Shown piece after piece: positions 15,966 through 23,813 of a DNA stretch of 52,189 nt. Both the position numbers and the translations under genes were made by a program. Position 1 is the first letter of the stretch. Every line of letters starts with the position of its first letter. The stretch is taken from positions 1-52,189 of IMG/VR virus record IMGVR_UViG_3300030943_000026, one strand, 5' to 3'. The DNA is from a virus. The notes under the pieces were generated by a model, which did not search any database, was not told the origin of the DNA, and saw nothing but the letters and a program-made list of their open reading frames with translations.

Positions 15966-16379
15966 TTACATGTTCTCGGTGAGGGTCGGGCTCGTCACAA
16001 CGTGGACCGTGGCACCCGACTGGATGGCAGTCGAGTTGATGATCAGGTCGCTCGTCGCGGTGCCGACCGTGCCGTCATACACGTTGTCGGTCACGTCCAC
16101 GCCACCGATCTTCAGCGCACGGAACCACGTCGCAGTACCCGTGGCCGCAGCAGTCACGTCAGAGATTGCGCCAGCAGTAGCGACACCGTTGGACGAGGCG
16201 CCAAAGGCCGTCGCGTTGAACCGTAGTTCAGCCAGCAGCGTGTTGCCAGAGATAGCAGTCGCCGCAGTCGCGGGCTGCGTGCCCGAGTAGATGCGGAGAT
16301 AGCCGGTGTTGAGCGTAGTCTTCCACGCATCAAGGGCAGCGTTCGCCGCCGCAGCAGTCCGCTTGGGGTTCAGGGCCAT
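15966..16379 (-). CDS. tail or spike-associated structural protein
   Basis: The product has 137 residues from ATG 16379 behind a TAAGGAGG site. It starts with an Ala-rich helix and continues as an Ala/Thr/Gly-rich beta protein with the segment Y-L-R-I-Y-S-G-T-Q-P, seen in small phage structural proteins. It is the first gene after the promoter at 16419-16448 and lies 3 bases before the spike gene. Confidence 0.65.
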   Translation of the reverse strand: MALNPKRTAAAANAALDAWKTTLNTGYLRIYSGTQPATAATAISGNTLLAELRFNATAFGASSNGVATAGAISDVTAAATGTATWFRALKIGGVDVTDNVYDGTVGTATSDLIINSTAIQSGATVHVVTSPTLTENM

Positions 16380-16418
16380 GGGGTATCCTCCTTAGATGCG
16401 GGAATACCCGCCACTTCT

Positions 16419-16448
16419 ATTATCAGGGCCAAGACACTTGACAGTCAA
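16419..16448 (-). promoter_or_regulatory. sigma-70-like promoter with overlapping palindrome
   Basis: On the minus strand TTGACT (16448-16443), an 18-base spacer and GATAAT (16424-16419) precede the spike cluster. The -35 box sits inside a 13-base palindrome, CTTGAC-T-GTCAAG, a possible operator. A small hairpin (GCGGG-tatt-CCCGC) follows in the leader. Confidence 0.6.
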
Positions 16449-16564
16449 GGCACAACCACCCGGGTCGGTAAAAGAACTGGAGACGCCCCCGGCGCAGGGA
16501 CCGTGAGGCGTGGACAACAGTTCCCAGAACCTTGTGCCCCTTGCGGGTATGCCACCAGCGACGC

Positions 16565-16598
16565 AAAAGGCCACCCCGGGTATGAGCCCCGGGGTGGC
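16565..16598 (-). terminator. terminator downstream of the endolysin gene
   Basis: An 11-bp perfect GC-rich stem (16570-16580 with 16588-16598) with a 7-base loop is followed on the minus strand by CTTTT. The rest of the 16380-16622 gap holds the spike promoter and no gene. Confidence 0.7.
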
Positions 16599-16622
16599 GA
16601 AGCGATGAGAGGAGACTCGGCA

Positions 16623-17381
16623 TTACCGGACGCGCACCCGGTCGCCAGCGTGGATCAGGTTCGGATTCTTCCTGTACTTCGCATTCTCCGACCACGCGAG
16701 CAGCCGCTTCAGCGTGATGTGATGCTCCTTGGCGATAGCGGAAAGCGTGTCACCGGAATGAACCGTATGATACGCCTTCACCGGAGGCTTCGGCTTCGGC
16801 CTCGGAACGGGCTTCGGCTTCGGCTTCGGGGCGGGGGGCTTGACCACAGGCACTTCGCCAGCGGCAAGCGTCTTCAGTTCTGCCAGCGTGCCACTGAAGT
16901 CGTCCAGATCGAGTGGAGCGCCACGGTGCTGCCAGAACTCCCAGTGAACAGTCGGCTCGTGAGACCAGTTGGCCACCCAGTTGAACTCCTGCCCAAGATC
17001 CTTGAACTGGGACTCACTGGAATACAGGCCAACCTTGTGCTTGGACGTTCGCTTGATCGTCGCGATGAACGCCCGCGCCTCGGCCTCACTCATGACACCC
17101 CGGGTGCCATCCTTCTCCCTGTCGAGGACGTAGAGGTCGGCATTGGGAGCAGAATCGAGCAGGGCATTCGCCTGCGCCTCGCCCCCAAGACCGGGCACGC
17201 CAAAACAGTAGGCCAGCACAACGGCGTAATGCTTCCGCGCGTTGGCCTCGTGGACATCGTAGGTGTGATCCTTCGTGGTCCCGTATGTTGCACGGATACC
17301 AACGAACTCACACCCGTCCATGATCCGATCATCCTGCGATGGCGCCTGCCAGTGCGAGATGTCGATGCCGTCGATAGTCAT
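16623..17381 (-). CDS. endolysin: GH25 lysozyme with C-terminal LysM
   Basis: The product has 252 residues from ATG 17381, with GGAGG 6 bases upstream. The first 180 residues are a glycoside hydrolase family 25 domain: I-D-G-I-D-I-S-H-W-Q at the start and Y-V-L-D-R-E in the middle, supplying the Asp and Glu expected at the active site. A Pro/Lys linker of about 25 residues leads to a LysM domain (H-T-V-H-S-G-D-T-L-S-A-I-A) that binds peptidoglycan. It would cut the glycan chain at lysis. There is no signal peptide, so a holin is needed. Confidence 0.92.
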   Translation of the reverse strand: MTIDGIDISHWQAPSQDDRIMDGCEFVGIRATYGTTKDHTYDVHEANARKHYAVVLAYCFGVPGLGGEAQANALLDSAPNADLYVLDREKDGTRGVMSEAEARAFIATIKRTSKHKVGLYSSESQFKDLGQEFNWVANWSHEPTVHWEFWQHRGAPLDLDDFSGTLAELKTLAAGEVPVVKPPAPKPKPKPVPRPKPKPPVKAYHTVHSGDTLSAIAKEHHITLKRLLAWSENAKYRKNPNLIHAGDRVRVR

Positions 17382-17452
17382 CAAACCCTCCGAGCGATGA
17401 AGAACACGAGAAGAACGAGGATCACGATGATCAGGATAGTCTCAATTCCCAA
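17381..17452 (-). CDS. tiny single-span membrane peptide upstream of endolysin
   Basis: TTG 17452 opens a 23-residue frame: L-G-I-E-T, then about 14 hydrophobic residues (Ile, Leu, Val, Phe), then A-R-R-V. Its stop overlaps the endolysin ATG, so the two are coupled. It resembles very small phage lysis peptides in form. A holin-like role is plausible, not shown. Confidence 0.5.
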   Translation of the reverse strand: MGIETILIIVILVLLVFFIARRV

Positions 17453-17453
17453 C

Positions 17454-17507
17454 TCAGCAACCCTTCTTGTGGGCAGGCTTCTTGTGCATGTGCTTCTTGG
17501 TTGTCAT
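17454..17507 (-). CDS. 17-residue His/Lys-rich peptide
   Basis: ATG 17507 follows GAGGTAAGG and opens M-T-T-K-K-H-M-H-K-K-P-A-H-K-K-G-C, then TGA. Nearly all residues are basic or His, with a terminal Cys. It sits 3 bases after the exonuclease gene and just before the membrane peptide. It could be a real small protein or a leader peptide. Confidence 0.35.
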   Translation of the reverse strand: MTTKKHMHKKPAHKKGC

Positions 17508-17510
17508 ACC

Positions 17511-18269
17511 TTACCTCTGAACGTTGCCGATCTGCGGCTTCAGGACGCTGAACACGTCACGAGTGACAAGGACATCGGCATCGCAATGCTCAGCAATGAG
17601 CGAGTACGCGGCTTCGTCGCCAGCCATGGCCCTGTCCCAGATCCTAACTGACAGTGGAGTCTTCCGGTTCGGAACGTCGAAATACTCGCTCACTGACTGG
17701 AGGGAGCGCCTCCCGATCCTCACACTACCACCAGTAGCCTTGTACATCAAGTCGATGTGCATCTTCGGACCAAGGGGCTCCAACCCATGAAAGATGAGCC
17801 GCCCGTTGAGGACGGGCACGTCGAACAGTTTCCCGTTCCACGTGACCCAGATGTCGTACTGCATCAGGGAATCACGGATGGACCGGACCAGTTCCTTGTC
17901 GTTCGTGATGTCAGGACCCTTTGCGAACTGGCTGACATGACCAAAGTTGTCAGCGATGGCACCGTAGAGAACGATGGGCTGGGTGCTGAACGTGGTCTCT
18001 AGGTCCCACCAGCCGACGTTGAAGCCTACGAACTGAACCGCGTCCACAAGGGGAACGAGGTCGTAGTCGAAAGCAGTTCCGCCGCCAAGATCAAGAGCAG
18101 GAACAGTGGCTGGAGAAGATTGCGTGACGCGACGGCGCTTTACCTCAAAGGCATTGAAGGACTTGGAGTACCCAGTGAGCGCACCGAACGCATGGTACGC
18201 AGCCATCCCCGTGTCGGCAGAAACCGCGTCGAGGGCGGCGAGTTCGGTGTCAGTCCACTTATTGGCCAA
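17511..18269 (-). CDS. DEDD-type 3'-5' exonuclease with N-terminal helix-turn-helix
   Basis: The product has 252 residues from TTG 18269, with AGGAG 6 bases upstream. Residues 1-50 look like a homeodomain or Myb-like DNA-binding helix set (W-T-D-T-E-L-A-A-L-D). The rest is an RNase H-like nuclease: W-D-L-E-T-T (Asp and Glu, motif I), W-N-G-K-L-F-D-V-P (motif II) and E-H-C-D-A-D-V (motif III). It would trim DNA or RNA from the 3' end. Its place in the lysis and tail block, after a terminator, is odd for a replication enzyme. Confidence 0.8.
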   Translation of the reverse strand: MANKWTDTELAALDAVSADTGMAAYHAFGALTGYSKSFNAFEVKRRRVTQSSPATVPALDLGGGTAFDYDLVPLVDAVQFVGFNVGWWDLETTFSTQPIVLYGAIADNFGHVSQFAKGPDITNDKELVRSIRDSLMQYDIWVTWNGKLFDVPVLNGRLIFHGLEPLGPKMHIDLMYKATGGSVRIGRRSLQSVSEYFDVPNRKTPLSVRIWDRAMAGDEAAYSLIAEHCDADVLVTRDVFSVLKPQIGNVQR

Positions 18270-18285
18270 GATGATCTCCTTATGG

Positions 18286-18308
18286 AAAAAGCCCCCGGGA
18301 GGGGGCTC
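18286..18308 (-). terminator. intrinsic terminator between holin-like and exonuclease genes
   Basis: On the minus strand AGCCCCC, a TCCC-type turn and GGGGGCT are followed by TTTT. It lies just upstream of the TTG start at 18269, so the exonuclease-lysis group is reached only by readthrough. Confidence 0.85.
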
Positions 18309-18312
18309 TTAG

Positions 18313-18576
18313 TTAGAGGGGCTTGGAGTCGGAGGGGATGTACGGAGCGGCCACGACTTCAGGGGCAGCGACCGCGCCAGCGATAGCGCTCTGGATCGCA
18401 TTGTCCTGACCACGGGCACCAAAGTAGTTGCCAATGACCAGACCGTTCACCGCAAGGAGGGCCTCTGGAACCGCCTGAGCAGTGGCGAAGAGGTAGAGAC
18501 TGACCGCCGTGATGGCGAGGGCGATGACGCCACGGACCGTTCCGTTCGGAAGTCCGAAGGGCTCATTACTGTTCAT
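18313..18576 (-). CDS. holin-like membrane protein
   Basis: The product has 87 residues from ATG 18576 behind AGGAGG. Two hydrophobic segments (about residues 16-33 and 39-55) are joined by a short turn, with a soluble C-terminal tail. Size and layout suit a class II holin that lets the endolysin reach the wall, and the endolysin lies about 1 kb downstream. It could also be a minor virion membrane protein. Confidence 0.6.
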   Translation of the reverse strand: MNSNEPFGLPNGTVRGVIALAITAVSLYLFATAQAVPEALLAVNGLVIGNYFGARGQDNAIQSAIAGAVAAPEVVAAPYIPSDSKPL

Positions 18577-18625
18577 AGATCCTCCTGTATGTCACCCAGT
18601 TGGGCTATCAAGATTGTACCACACG

Positions 18626-19879
18626 TCAGGAGCAGAACCGCCAATATCCAGTGCCGCTCTCATACCACAGCATCACCGCGCCACGGGGCGGGATCACGTA
18701 GTTGGCGTTGTTGGGACAGGCGATCCGGTAGCGGGGGTCGAAGGCAGACGCCGACAGGTGGATCAGCGTGATCGAGTTCACGCTGTTGATGTTCAGCAGG
18801 TGGAGGATCTGCCCCGCCCACTCGACGATCCCGTGGATGTTCCTGTTCGCCGTCGGGTTGACCATCGAGATGGCCGCAGTGTTCGTGTCGAAGTTGCCCA
18901 CATTCCCGACAAGGTCCTGGCTATTGTTATGCTCGATGCCCATCGAGTACCCGACGTTGACCGAGGTGCCCGACACCGCCGCCGCCTGCAGCGCGAGGGC
19001 AACGAGATTGGAGGACCCCGCCACCGCGTAGGCAGCCTGCTTGAATGTGACCACGCCGACATCGACCACGTCGCCCGCGACATGCTCGAACCACTGCGAC
19101 ACGGTGAGCCTAGCGCGCGCATAGGCCGACCCGGCGGGGGCAACCTTCGAGACGTCAGGAAGCGTCGTGGAGGGCACCGTCGGACCGCCCACGACGAAGA
19201 GCTGGGTCCCGCTGTTGGACAGGTAGCCCCCGGCGGCATCGTGCCAGTCGATGCTGCCGATCACGCCGGGACCGCCAACCTGCCCGGGGTCCGTCATGGC
19301 CATCAGGAGGGACATCGCGTAGTCCTGCCCGCCGGTCACGGGGACCGGGTCGGACAGCAGCACGACCACGTCCTCGAAGGCGCTGAACGTGCAGTGGACA
19401 TAGGACCCACCGGGCCACCCCGCAGCATCCACGACGGTGACCGTCGGGGACCCCGTGCGCGACACGGTCCAGTAGGGGAGGTTCTCGGTCCGCCCATCGG
19501 CCAGCACCCCGGCCACCGAGGCGCTGAACCGGCTGTTGTACAGGCCATCGGAGATGAACTCGGACCAAGAACCCGTGAACCCAGACGGGGTCAGAACCGA
19601 CTGGCCCCACTCATCCACAAGGGTAATCGCACCCGTCGCCAGTTTGGGCGTCGTGATGGACCCGTCGAGGATCTCGGTGCCCGTGATCGTCTGGGGGGTG
19701 ATCGTGGACCCGGGGATCGTCCCGTTCATGTCAGGGAACGTCGGGGGCTCGCCCGGGCCAGTCGTATTCCCGTACTGGGTCAACGAGGGGACAGTCGGAT
19801 CGAACCCCGTGAGGGTGTGCGTACTCCGGGCGACAGGAGAAGGACTCCCCGCAACGCCATGACGATTACGAACTGACAT
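18626..19879 (-). CDS. tail appendage or receptor-binding structural protein
   Basis: The product has 417 residues from ATG 19879, overlapping the nuclease gene by 14 bases. The N-terminal 90 residues contain repeated I-T-P-x-x-I/L-A-T-G-type segments, a pattern common in phage fibre shafts, and the remainder is a Gly/Ser/Thr/Val-rich beta protein like carbohydrate-binding or jelly-roll modules. It ends in W-R-F-C-S. Context is tail proteins on the upstream side. Confidence 0.65.
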   Translation of the reverse strand: MSVRNRHGVAGSPSPVARSTHTLTGFDPTVPSLTQYGNTTGPGEPPTFPDMNGTIPGSTITPQTITGTEILDGSITTPKLATGAITLVDEWGQSVLTPSGFTGSWSEFISDGLYNSRFSASVAGVLADGRTENLPYWTVSRTGSPTVTVVDAAGWPGGSYVHCTFSAFEDVVVLLSDPVPVTGGQDYAMSLLMAMTDPGQVGGPGVIGSIDWHDAAGGYLSNSGTQLFVVGGPTVPSTTLPDVSKVAPAGSAYARARLTVSQWFEHVAGDVVDVGVVTFKQAAYAVAGSSNLVALALQAAAVSGTSVNVGYSMGIEHNNSQDLVGNVGNFDTNTAAISMVNPTANRNIHGIVEWAGQILHLLNINSVNSITLIHLSASAFDPRYRIACPNNANYVIPPRGAVMLWYESGTGYWRFCS

Positions 19880-20489
19880 ACTTCTTCTTCCTCTTCTTCC
19901 TACGCTTGGCAACCACCTTCTGGGGAGGCCGCGCACGCTTTGCAAGAGCAGACCGGAGCCCCTTCAGTGTATCAGGAGCAGCACCTTCATAGAAGTTCTG
20001 GCCCCCGCCACCGGTCTTGTCACGGCCACGGTTCTTCGCGAGGTTGACCCGGTAGAACTCAGGAACGGCATCCATCAACTCGATCAGACGCTGGCGGATG
20101 TCGTCCTCCCACCAGAAGATCGGCCTCCAGCCAGACGCCTGAATGGCCGCAAACCTGCGGGCATCATGCTCAGGGGCACCGGGGAGCGTATGGAAGTAGG
20201 CCCCTTGGATCTCGATCCAGATCTTGTACTGAGGCAGGAGGAAGTCCCCCTTCACCTTACTTGGGTCGGAGCCAAGAAAGTCCTGTGTCCCCGGAACCCA
20301 GTTCACGGGGTTGTCAATGGTCGAGTGCATGAAGTAGATGCCACGCCGGACGAACTCAGCCATGACCATCTTCTCAATAGACGATCCCTGAAGCCCCGGG
20401 AACGGATCGATCCACTTGGGGACATAGACCCGGTAGGTAGGCTGGGCCTCCTTCCGAACACGCTTCGTCCGAATGTACGTGTTCGGCAT
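19866..20489 (-). CDS. VSR/DUF559-like PD-(D/E)XK endonuclease in the tail cluster
   Basis: The product has 207 residues from ATG 20489 (TAATG overlap). The core K-G-D-F, a strand with I-W-I-E-I-Q, then H-D-A-R-R and a final W-R-P-I-F-W-W-E strand match the fold of very-short-patch-repair-type and DUF559 nucleases, with Asp and Glu-x-Gln as the likely metal site. The C-terminus is a long basic tail (K-R-R-K-K-R-K-K-K). A nuclease between tail genes might be packaged or act at packaging or entry. The specificity is unknown. Confidence 0.7.
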   Translation of the reverse strand: MPNTYIRTKRVRKEAQPTYRVYVPKWIDPFPGLQGSSIEKMVMAEFVRRGIYFMHSTIDNPVNWVPGTQDFLGSDPSKVKGDFLLPQYKIWIEIQGAYFHTLPGAPEHDARRFAAIQASGWRPIFWWEDDIRQRLIELMDAVPEFYRVNLAKNRGRDKTGGGGQNFYEGAAPDTLKGLRSALAKRARPPQKVVAKRRKKRKKKYVSS

Positions 20490-22456
20490 TAGTAGGTCTC
20501 GACAGCCTCCAGCAGGGTGATCCTGATGTCACCCTCCCGGTCGGGAGCCTCGATGCTGTACTGGACCGTGGACATATCGTAGATCAGGACACCCGGACCA
20601 TTCGTCGCCCACGTTGTCCCGTCAACATCGATGAACGTGACAAGCGCGCCAGCACGAAAGAGCCCTTCAAGGTAGGCAATCAACTGGTTCGTGGTCTTGA
20701 CACCGTTCTGACCCTTGGTCTCGGTCGTCTTGTCCAGAAGTTCCCACGCGTCGGACACGGGGACCGTGAACGACCACATCCAGTTCGGCTCAGGCTGGGG
20801 GAGATAGGCGAAGATGATGCCCCGCAACACCGGGCTGACGCTGGAGTCGTTGGAGTTCATCCTGATCTGGTAGCGGATGCGCGTGGAGATCAGGCTATTG
20901 AAGTAGAAGACGAACTCCGCGTTCGACGCAGAAGGACCGGACACGGCGGCACCGGCAGAGACCCAGTGCGTGTCATCGTCAGTCACCGAATAGAACAACT
21001 GGAAGGACGTGTACGAGTTCGGGAGGTCCATGAACACCGTCGCCTTGTTCCACAACTTCTTCAGGCCCGGGGTCCCACCGTCGTACATGGACGACTTGAT
21101 CCAACCACCGACCGTAGAACTGGCCACACCCGACTTGCTCGTGTACCGGCGATGGCCGTTCATGTAGTCAAGCGGCTCGATAGGCGTGTAGAAAATCCCG
21201 AAGCCAGTAGTGGCAACAAACATCCTGCCGCCGAACACGGCCACGTCGCTGACGAAGAAGTCACGGCCAGCGTACGGAGCGCGGTCAACGAAGGAAGTGA
21301 TGTCAACGTTCTGCGCCCAGATAGAGTGACCATCCTCGACCGAGTCGTAGACAGCGACACCGAAACCGGGCTCGTACCCGAACAGGTTGCCAGCACCGTA
21401 GAACAGTTTCCGATTCCAGACGGTCATACCGCCGATGCGGGTAGCACGGGTGGGATCACCAAACCGCTTCAGTTCAGTGACGGCAGCGCCCGTAAACTGG
21501 TACAGGACACCAACGCCAACCGCAGGGTTCTCGCCAGTCTCGTAGGTAGCCACAAACAACCGGCCATCGTAGGACCGAAGGGAGACACCGACTGTGCCGC
21601 CATCCCAACTCCAGATGTCGAACGAGTTGTTCCCGTCTGTCCTGTGGATATGCCCGTTGGCAGAGAGCATGTAGAGGAAGCCAAGGTGGATCTCAAAAGC
21701 AACGATACTGTTGGAACCACCTTGGTTCACCTTATAGAAGGTAGTGGTCCCGTCCCACGTCTCATCATCCTTCATCCGCACGATGGTCGTGCCGTACGCG
21801 AGATACAACTTGCCAAGAAAGACCTTCATGGCGGTGATCTTCATGGCGTTCACGGCAGACAGATGAGGAGTAACCGCAGCCCACGTCGGAGCGGTACCGG
21901 TCCCGGTCGTCCAGTAGAGCAGCGGAGCGCCAGTGTTGAAGTTGTTCCCAGCGATAAACAACTTGCCATCGTAGGAACAGATGGACGAGATGTACATGGA
22001 GGAGGAGATCCCGGTCACACGAGTCCAGCCATCGGACCCCGCAGAATACTGGTAGAGGCGGGAAGCCACCGTGCCGTCGCCCATCCACACGACGTACAAC
22101 TTGCTCCAGATGCCGATGAACTGGAAGTTGCCAGAAGAAGTGTTCCCTTCCACGTCCCAGTTAGTTCCAGCGCCGCGCTTCAGTTCCCGACTCAGGGTGG
22201 CGCGCTCATGCTGGGTCACGTCGATCCCATCGCCCTGATCGTACATCGCGTCATCGATCCACTGGGGGGCACCAACACCACCGATCCAGCACTTCTGGAC
22301 CCAGTGCTGCCAGATCGACAGGTTGTTGTAGTCAGGATCGCCAGAAGAGATCCGCGCACCGAAGGTCGGGGCGGGACGCTTGTTGTAGGAATTGGCACGC
22401 ACCATCAAGAACTCGGTGCCGAGTTTCAGGTGGTGCGTGGTTCCAACCGCAGCCAC
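20489..22456 (-). CDS. beta-propeller tail protein (nozzle or tail-tube-like)
   Basis: The product has 655 residues from GTG 22456. It is built of repeated short beta units with the pattern Y-D-G-(K/R)-L-F-(I/V)-A and similar (S-K-L-Y-V-V, G-K-L-Y-L-A, R-K-L-F-Y-G, G-R-M-F-V-A), typical of a beta-propeller, followed by a C-terminal jelly-roll-like region. Propeller proteins of this size form the nozzle of podovirus tails (T7 gp12, P22 gp10 role). It follows the probable adaptor gene, which fits. No tape-measure gene is present. Confidence 0.65.
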   Translation of the reverse strand: MAAVGTTHHLKLGTEFLMVRANSYNKRPAPTFGARISSGDPDYNNLSIWQHWVQKCWIGGVGAPQWIDDAMYDQGDGIDVTQHERATLSRELKRGAGTNWDVEGNTSSGNFQFIGIWSKLYVVWMGDGTVASRLYQYSAGSDGWTRVTGISSSMYISSICSYDGKLFIAGNNFNTGAPLLYWTTGTGTAPTWAAVTPHLSAVNAMKITAMKVFLGKLYLAYGTTIVRMKDDETWDGTTTFYKVNQGGSNSIVAFEIHLGFLYMLSANGHIHRTDGNNSFDIWSWDGGTVGVSLRSYDGRLFVATYETGENPAVGVGVLYQFTGAAVTELKRFGDPTRATRIGGMTVWNRKLFYGAGNLFGYEPGFGVAVYDSVEDGHSIWAQNVDITSFVDRAPYAGRDFFVSDVAVFGGRMFVATTGFGIFYTPIEPLDYMNGHRRYTSKSGVASSTVGGWIKSSMYDGGTPGLKKLWNKATVFMDLPNSYTSFQLFYSVTDDDTHWVSAGAAVSGPSASNAEFVFYFNSLISTRIRYQIRMNSNDSSVSPVLRGIIFAYLPQPEPNWMWSFTVPVSDAWELLDKTTETKGQNGVKTTNQLIAYLEGLFRAGALVTFIDVDGTTWATNGPGVLIYDMSTVQYSIEAPDREGDIRITLLEAVETY

Positions 22457-22459
22457 GGC

Positions 22460-23107
22460 TTACGACCTAGAAACGGGGAACGGCATCGACAACTGGTCAA
22501 GAAGGAGAGAGAACTGGGCAAACCAGAACTGCGAGACCTGCATGATGTCATTGGGATCAACCGCACCCGGTTGCTGGGTTGCGCTGTACCGCTTGTAGTC
22601 CATCCGGTCATCAAGCGTCCGCGCGGTGATGAGCCCCATCGCATACAGGATGGGGAGTTCCTCCGTGCCGATGGGACCAGTGTACGTCTCGCTCTGGGAC
22701 GCAGCGTAGTTGGCCGCAACGAACGGGGTCATCCGGTCAGCCGTCGTGATCCTGATCTTCGCCCCGACCGGAGCCGGAAGGTTCGTATCAAGGATCACCA
22801 GCGTCGGAGCAGTCAGAGAGGGAATCAGGTCGTACCGGGTCAGCGGCGTATACCTGCCACCAGAAGGACCGTCCTCGATCTCGACCGTCAGCACCTTGCC
22901 GGTCCCCACGCCCGCTGGAAGGGTGTACTCGTAGGTATTGGAAACCAGAACGAGCGTGGCGTCCCGGTTCATCTTGAAGATCTTCGGGAACATCGCAGCC
23001 TGACCACGGTTCAAGAAGCGGACCTTCGTCGCGAAAGGGACTTGCGTGTCCGTGGGATCGGTCGTGCGGTCACGGAGGTCATCGATCATGTCACCAGCGA
23101 AAGACAT
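22460..23107 (-). CDS. head-tail adaptor-like protein
   Basis: The product has 215 residues from ATG 23107 (TAATG overlap). An N-terminal helix (M-I-D-D-L-R-D-R-T) and R-F-L-N-R-G-Q-A-A-M lead into beta strands, a layout seen in podoviral tail adaptor proteins. It lies between capsid genes and the propeller protein, the usual place for an adaptor. Function is inferred mainly from position. Confidence 0.55.
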   Translation of the reverse strand: MSFAGDMIDDLRDRTTDPTDTQVPFATKVRFLNRGQAAMFPKIFKMNRDATLVLVSNTYEYTLPAGVGTGKVLTVEIEDGPSGGRYTPLTRYDLIPSLTAPTLVILDTNLPAPVGAKIRITTADRMTPFVAANYAASQSETYTGPIGTEELPILYAMGLITARTLDDRMDYKRYSATQQPGAVDPNDIMQVSQFWFAQFSLLLDQLSMPFPVSRS

Positions 23108-23502
23108 TACGAACCTCCAAAATACTTGGAAAAGATGTCGAGCAGCACGCTCGTCGCGCCAATCAACGCCACTGTGAACAATATAACACGTTGACCCGCA
23201 GACAGGGTATCGAACATGCCACGTCGCGCAGCAGTGTTTGCGTTGACAAGCAGAGAGACCGCATCAAGTTTGACGCCTATAGCCTGAGAGGCACGGACAG
23301 CCTCCTTGGCCTCGGCGGACCCCTCCAGTTCAATCTTCCTGAGACGCATCTCGTGGTCATCGAGAGAGACACGGAGAGGACCCGTTGATTCCTTGATCAC
23401 CTTGATGATCCGCTCCTCGGTCTCACCAACCGCGCGGTATACGTCGCGCCACGAGAGCGCAGCAGTGTGGTCAAGCGAAGGGAGTCCCTCTCCGTCGCCC
23501 AT
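23107..23502 (-). CDS. coiled-coil protein with C-terminal membrane segment
   Basis: The product has 131 residues and overlaps both neighbours by single bases. A charged helical region that could form a coiled coil (residues 25-70) is followed by one hydrophobic segment (V-I-L-F-T-V-A-L-I-G, about residues 106-125). The form resembles haemolysin XhlA-like lysis proteins, but the position is within the head-tail genes, so a virion or entry role is also possible. Confidence 0.65.
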   Translation of the reverse strand: MGDGEGLPSLDHTAALSWRDVYRAVGETEERIIKVIKESTGPLRVSLDDHEMRLRKIELEGSAEAKEAVRASQAIGVKLDAVSLLVNANTAARRGMFDTLSAGQRVILFTVALIGATSVLLDIFSKYFGGS

Positions 23503-23750
23503 TAGATCCGTCCGGCCTGATCGAGGATATCAAAGACATCCTGCGGGACCATCACGCGCTCGCCCTTCTTGATCGCGAACGTGTAGTTGTTGATCTGGAC
23601 CCACTGGTCCTCAGCGCACTTGATCGACACGCGGTCCTGCTTGGCGAAGTGCTGTCGCATGTACTCGATTGACATCTTGTCGTTCTTCGCGTCCTCTTCG
23701 ACAGTCTCGTCAACAGCAGACGCGGTAGCCGGAACCTTAGCAGTAGCCAT
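23502..23750 (-). CDS. small structural protein, unknown role
   Basis: The product has 82 residues. It has an Ala/Glu-rich start, then a beta-type segment (W-V-Q-I-N-N-Y-T-F-A-I-K-K-G-E) and P-Q-D-V-F-D-I-L, a pattern seen in small head-completion or capsid-linked proteins. The start is ATG 23750 and the stop overlaps the next gene. Confidence 0.65.
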   Translation of the reverse strand: MATAKVPATASAVDETVEEDAKNDKMSIEYMRQHFAKQDRVSIKCAEDQWVQINNYTFAIKKGERVMVPQDVFDILDQAGRI

Positions 23751-23770
23751 TCATTTCTCCTCAGTGCGAA

Positions 23771-23806
23771 TGGAGGGGGGAGGGGACCAGCACCCCTCCC
23801 CCTCCA
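23771..23806 (-). other. GC-rich hairpin in the head gene intergenic space
   Basis: An inverted repeat of about 13 bp with one bulge (23771-23785 with 23793-23806) has no T run on the minus strand. It more likely affects mRNA processing or stability than termination. Confidence 0.6.
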
Positions 23807-23813
23807 GTCCGAC

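Noticed and set aside
14592-16226. 544-residue plus-strand frame opposite the spike gene
   Set aside because: Arg/Asp/Val-rich shadow of the beta-helix gene without motifs; it also crosses the minus-strand gene at 15966.
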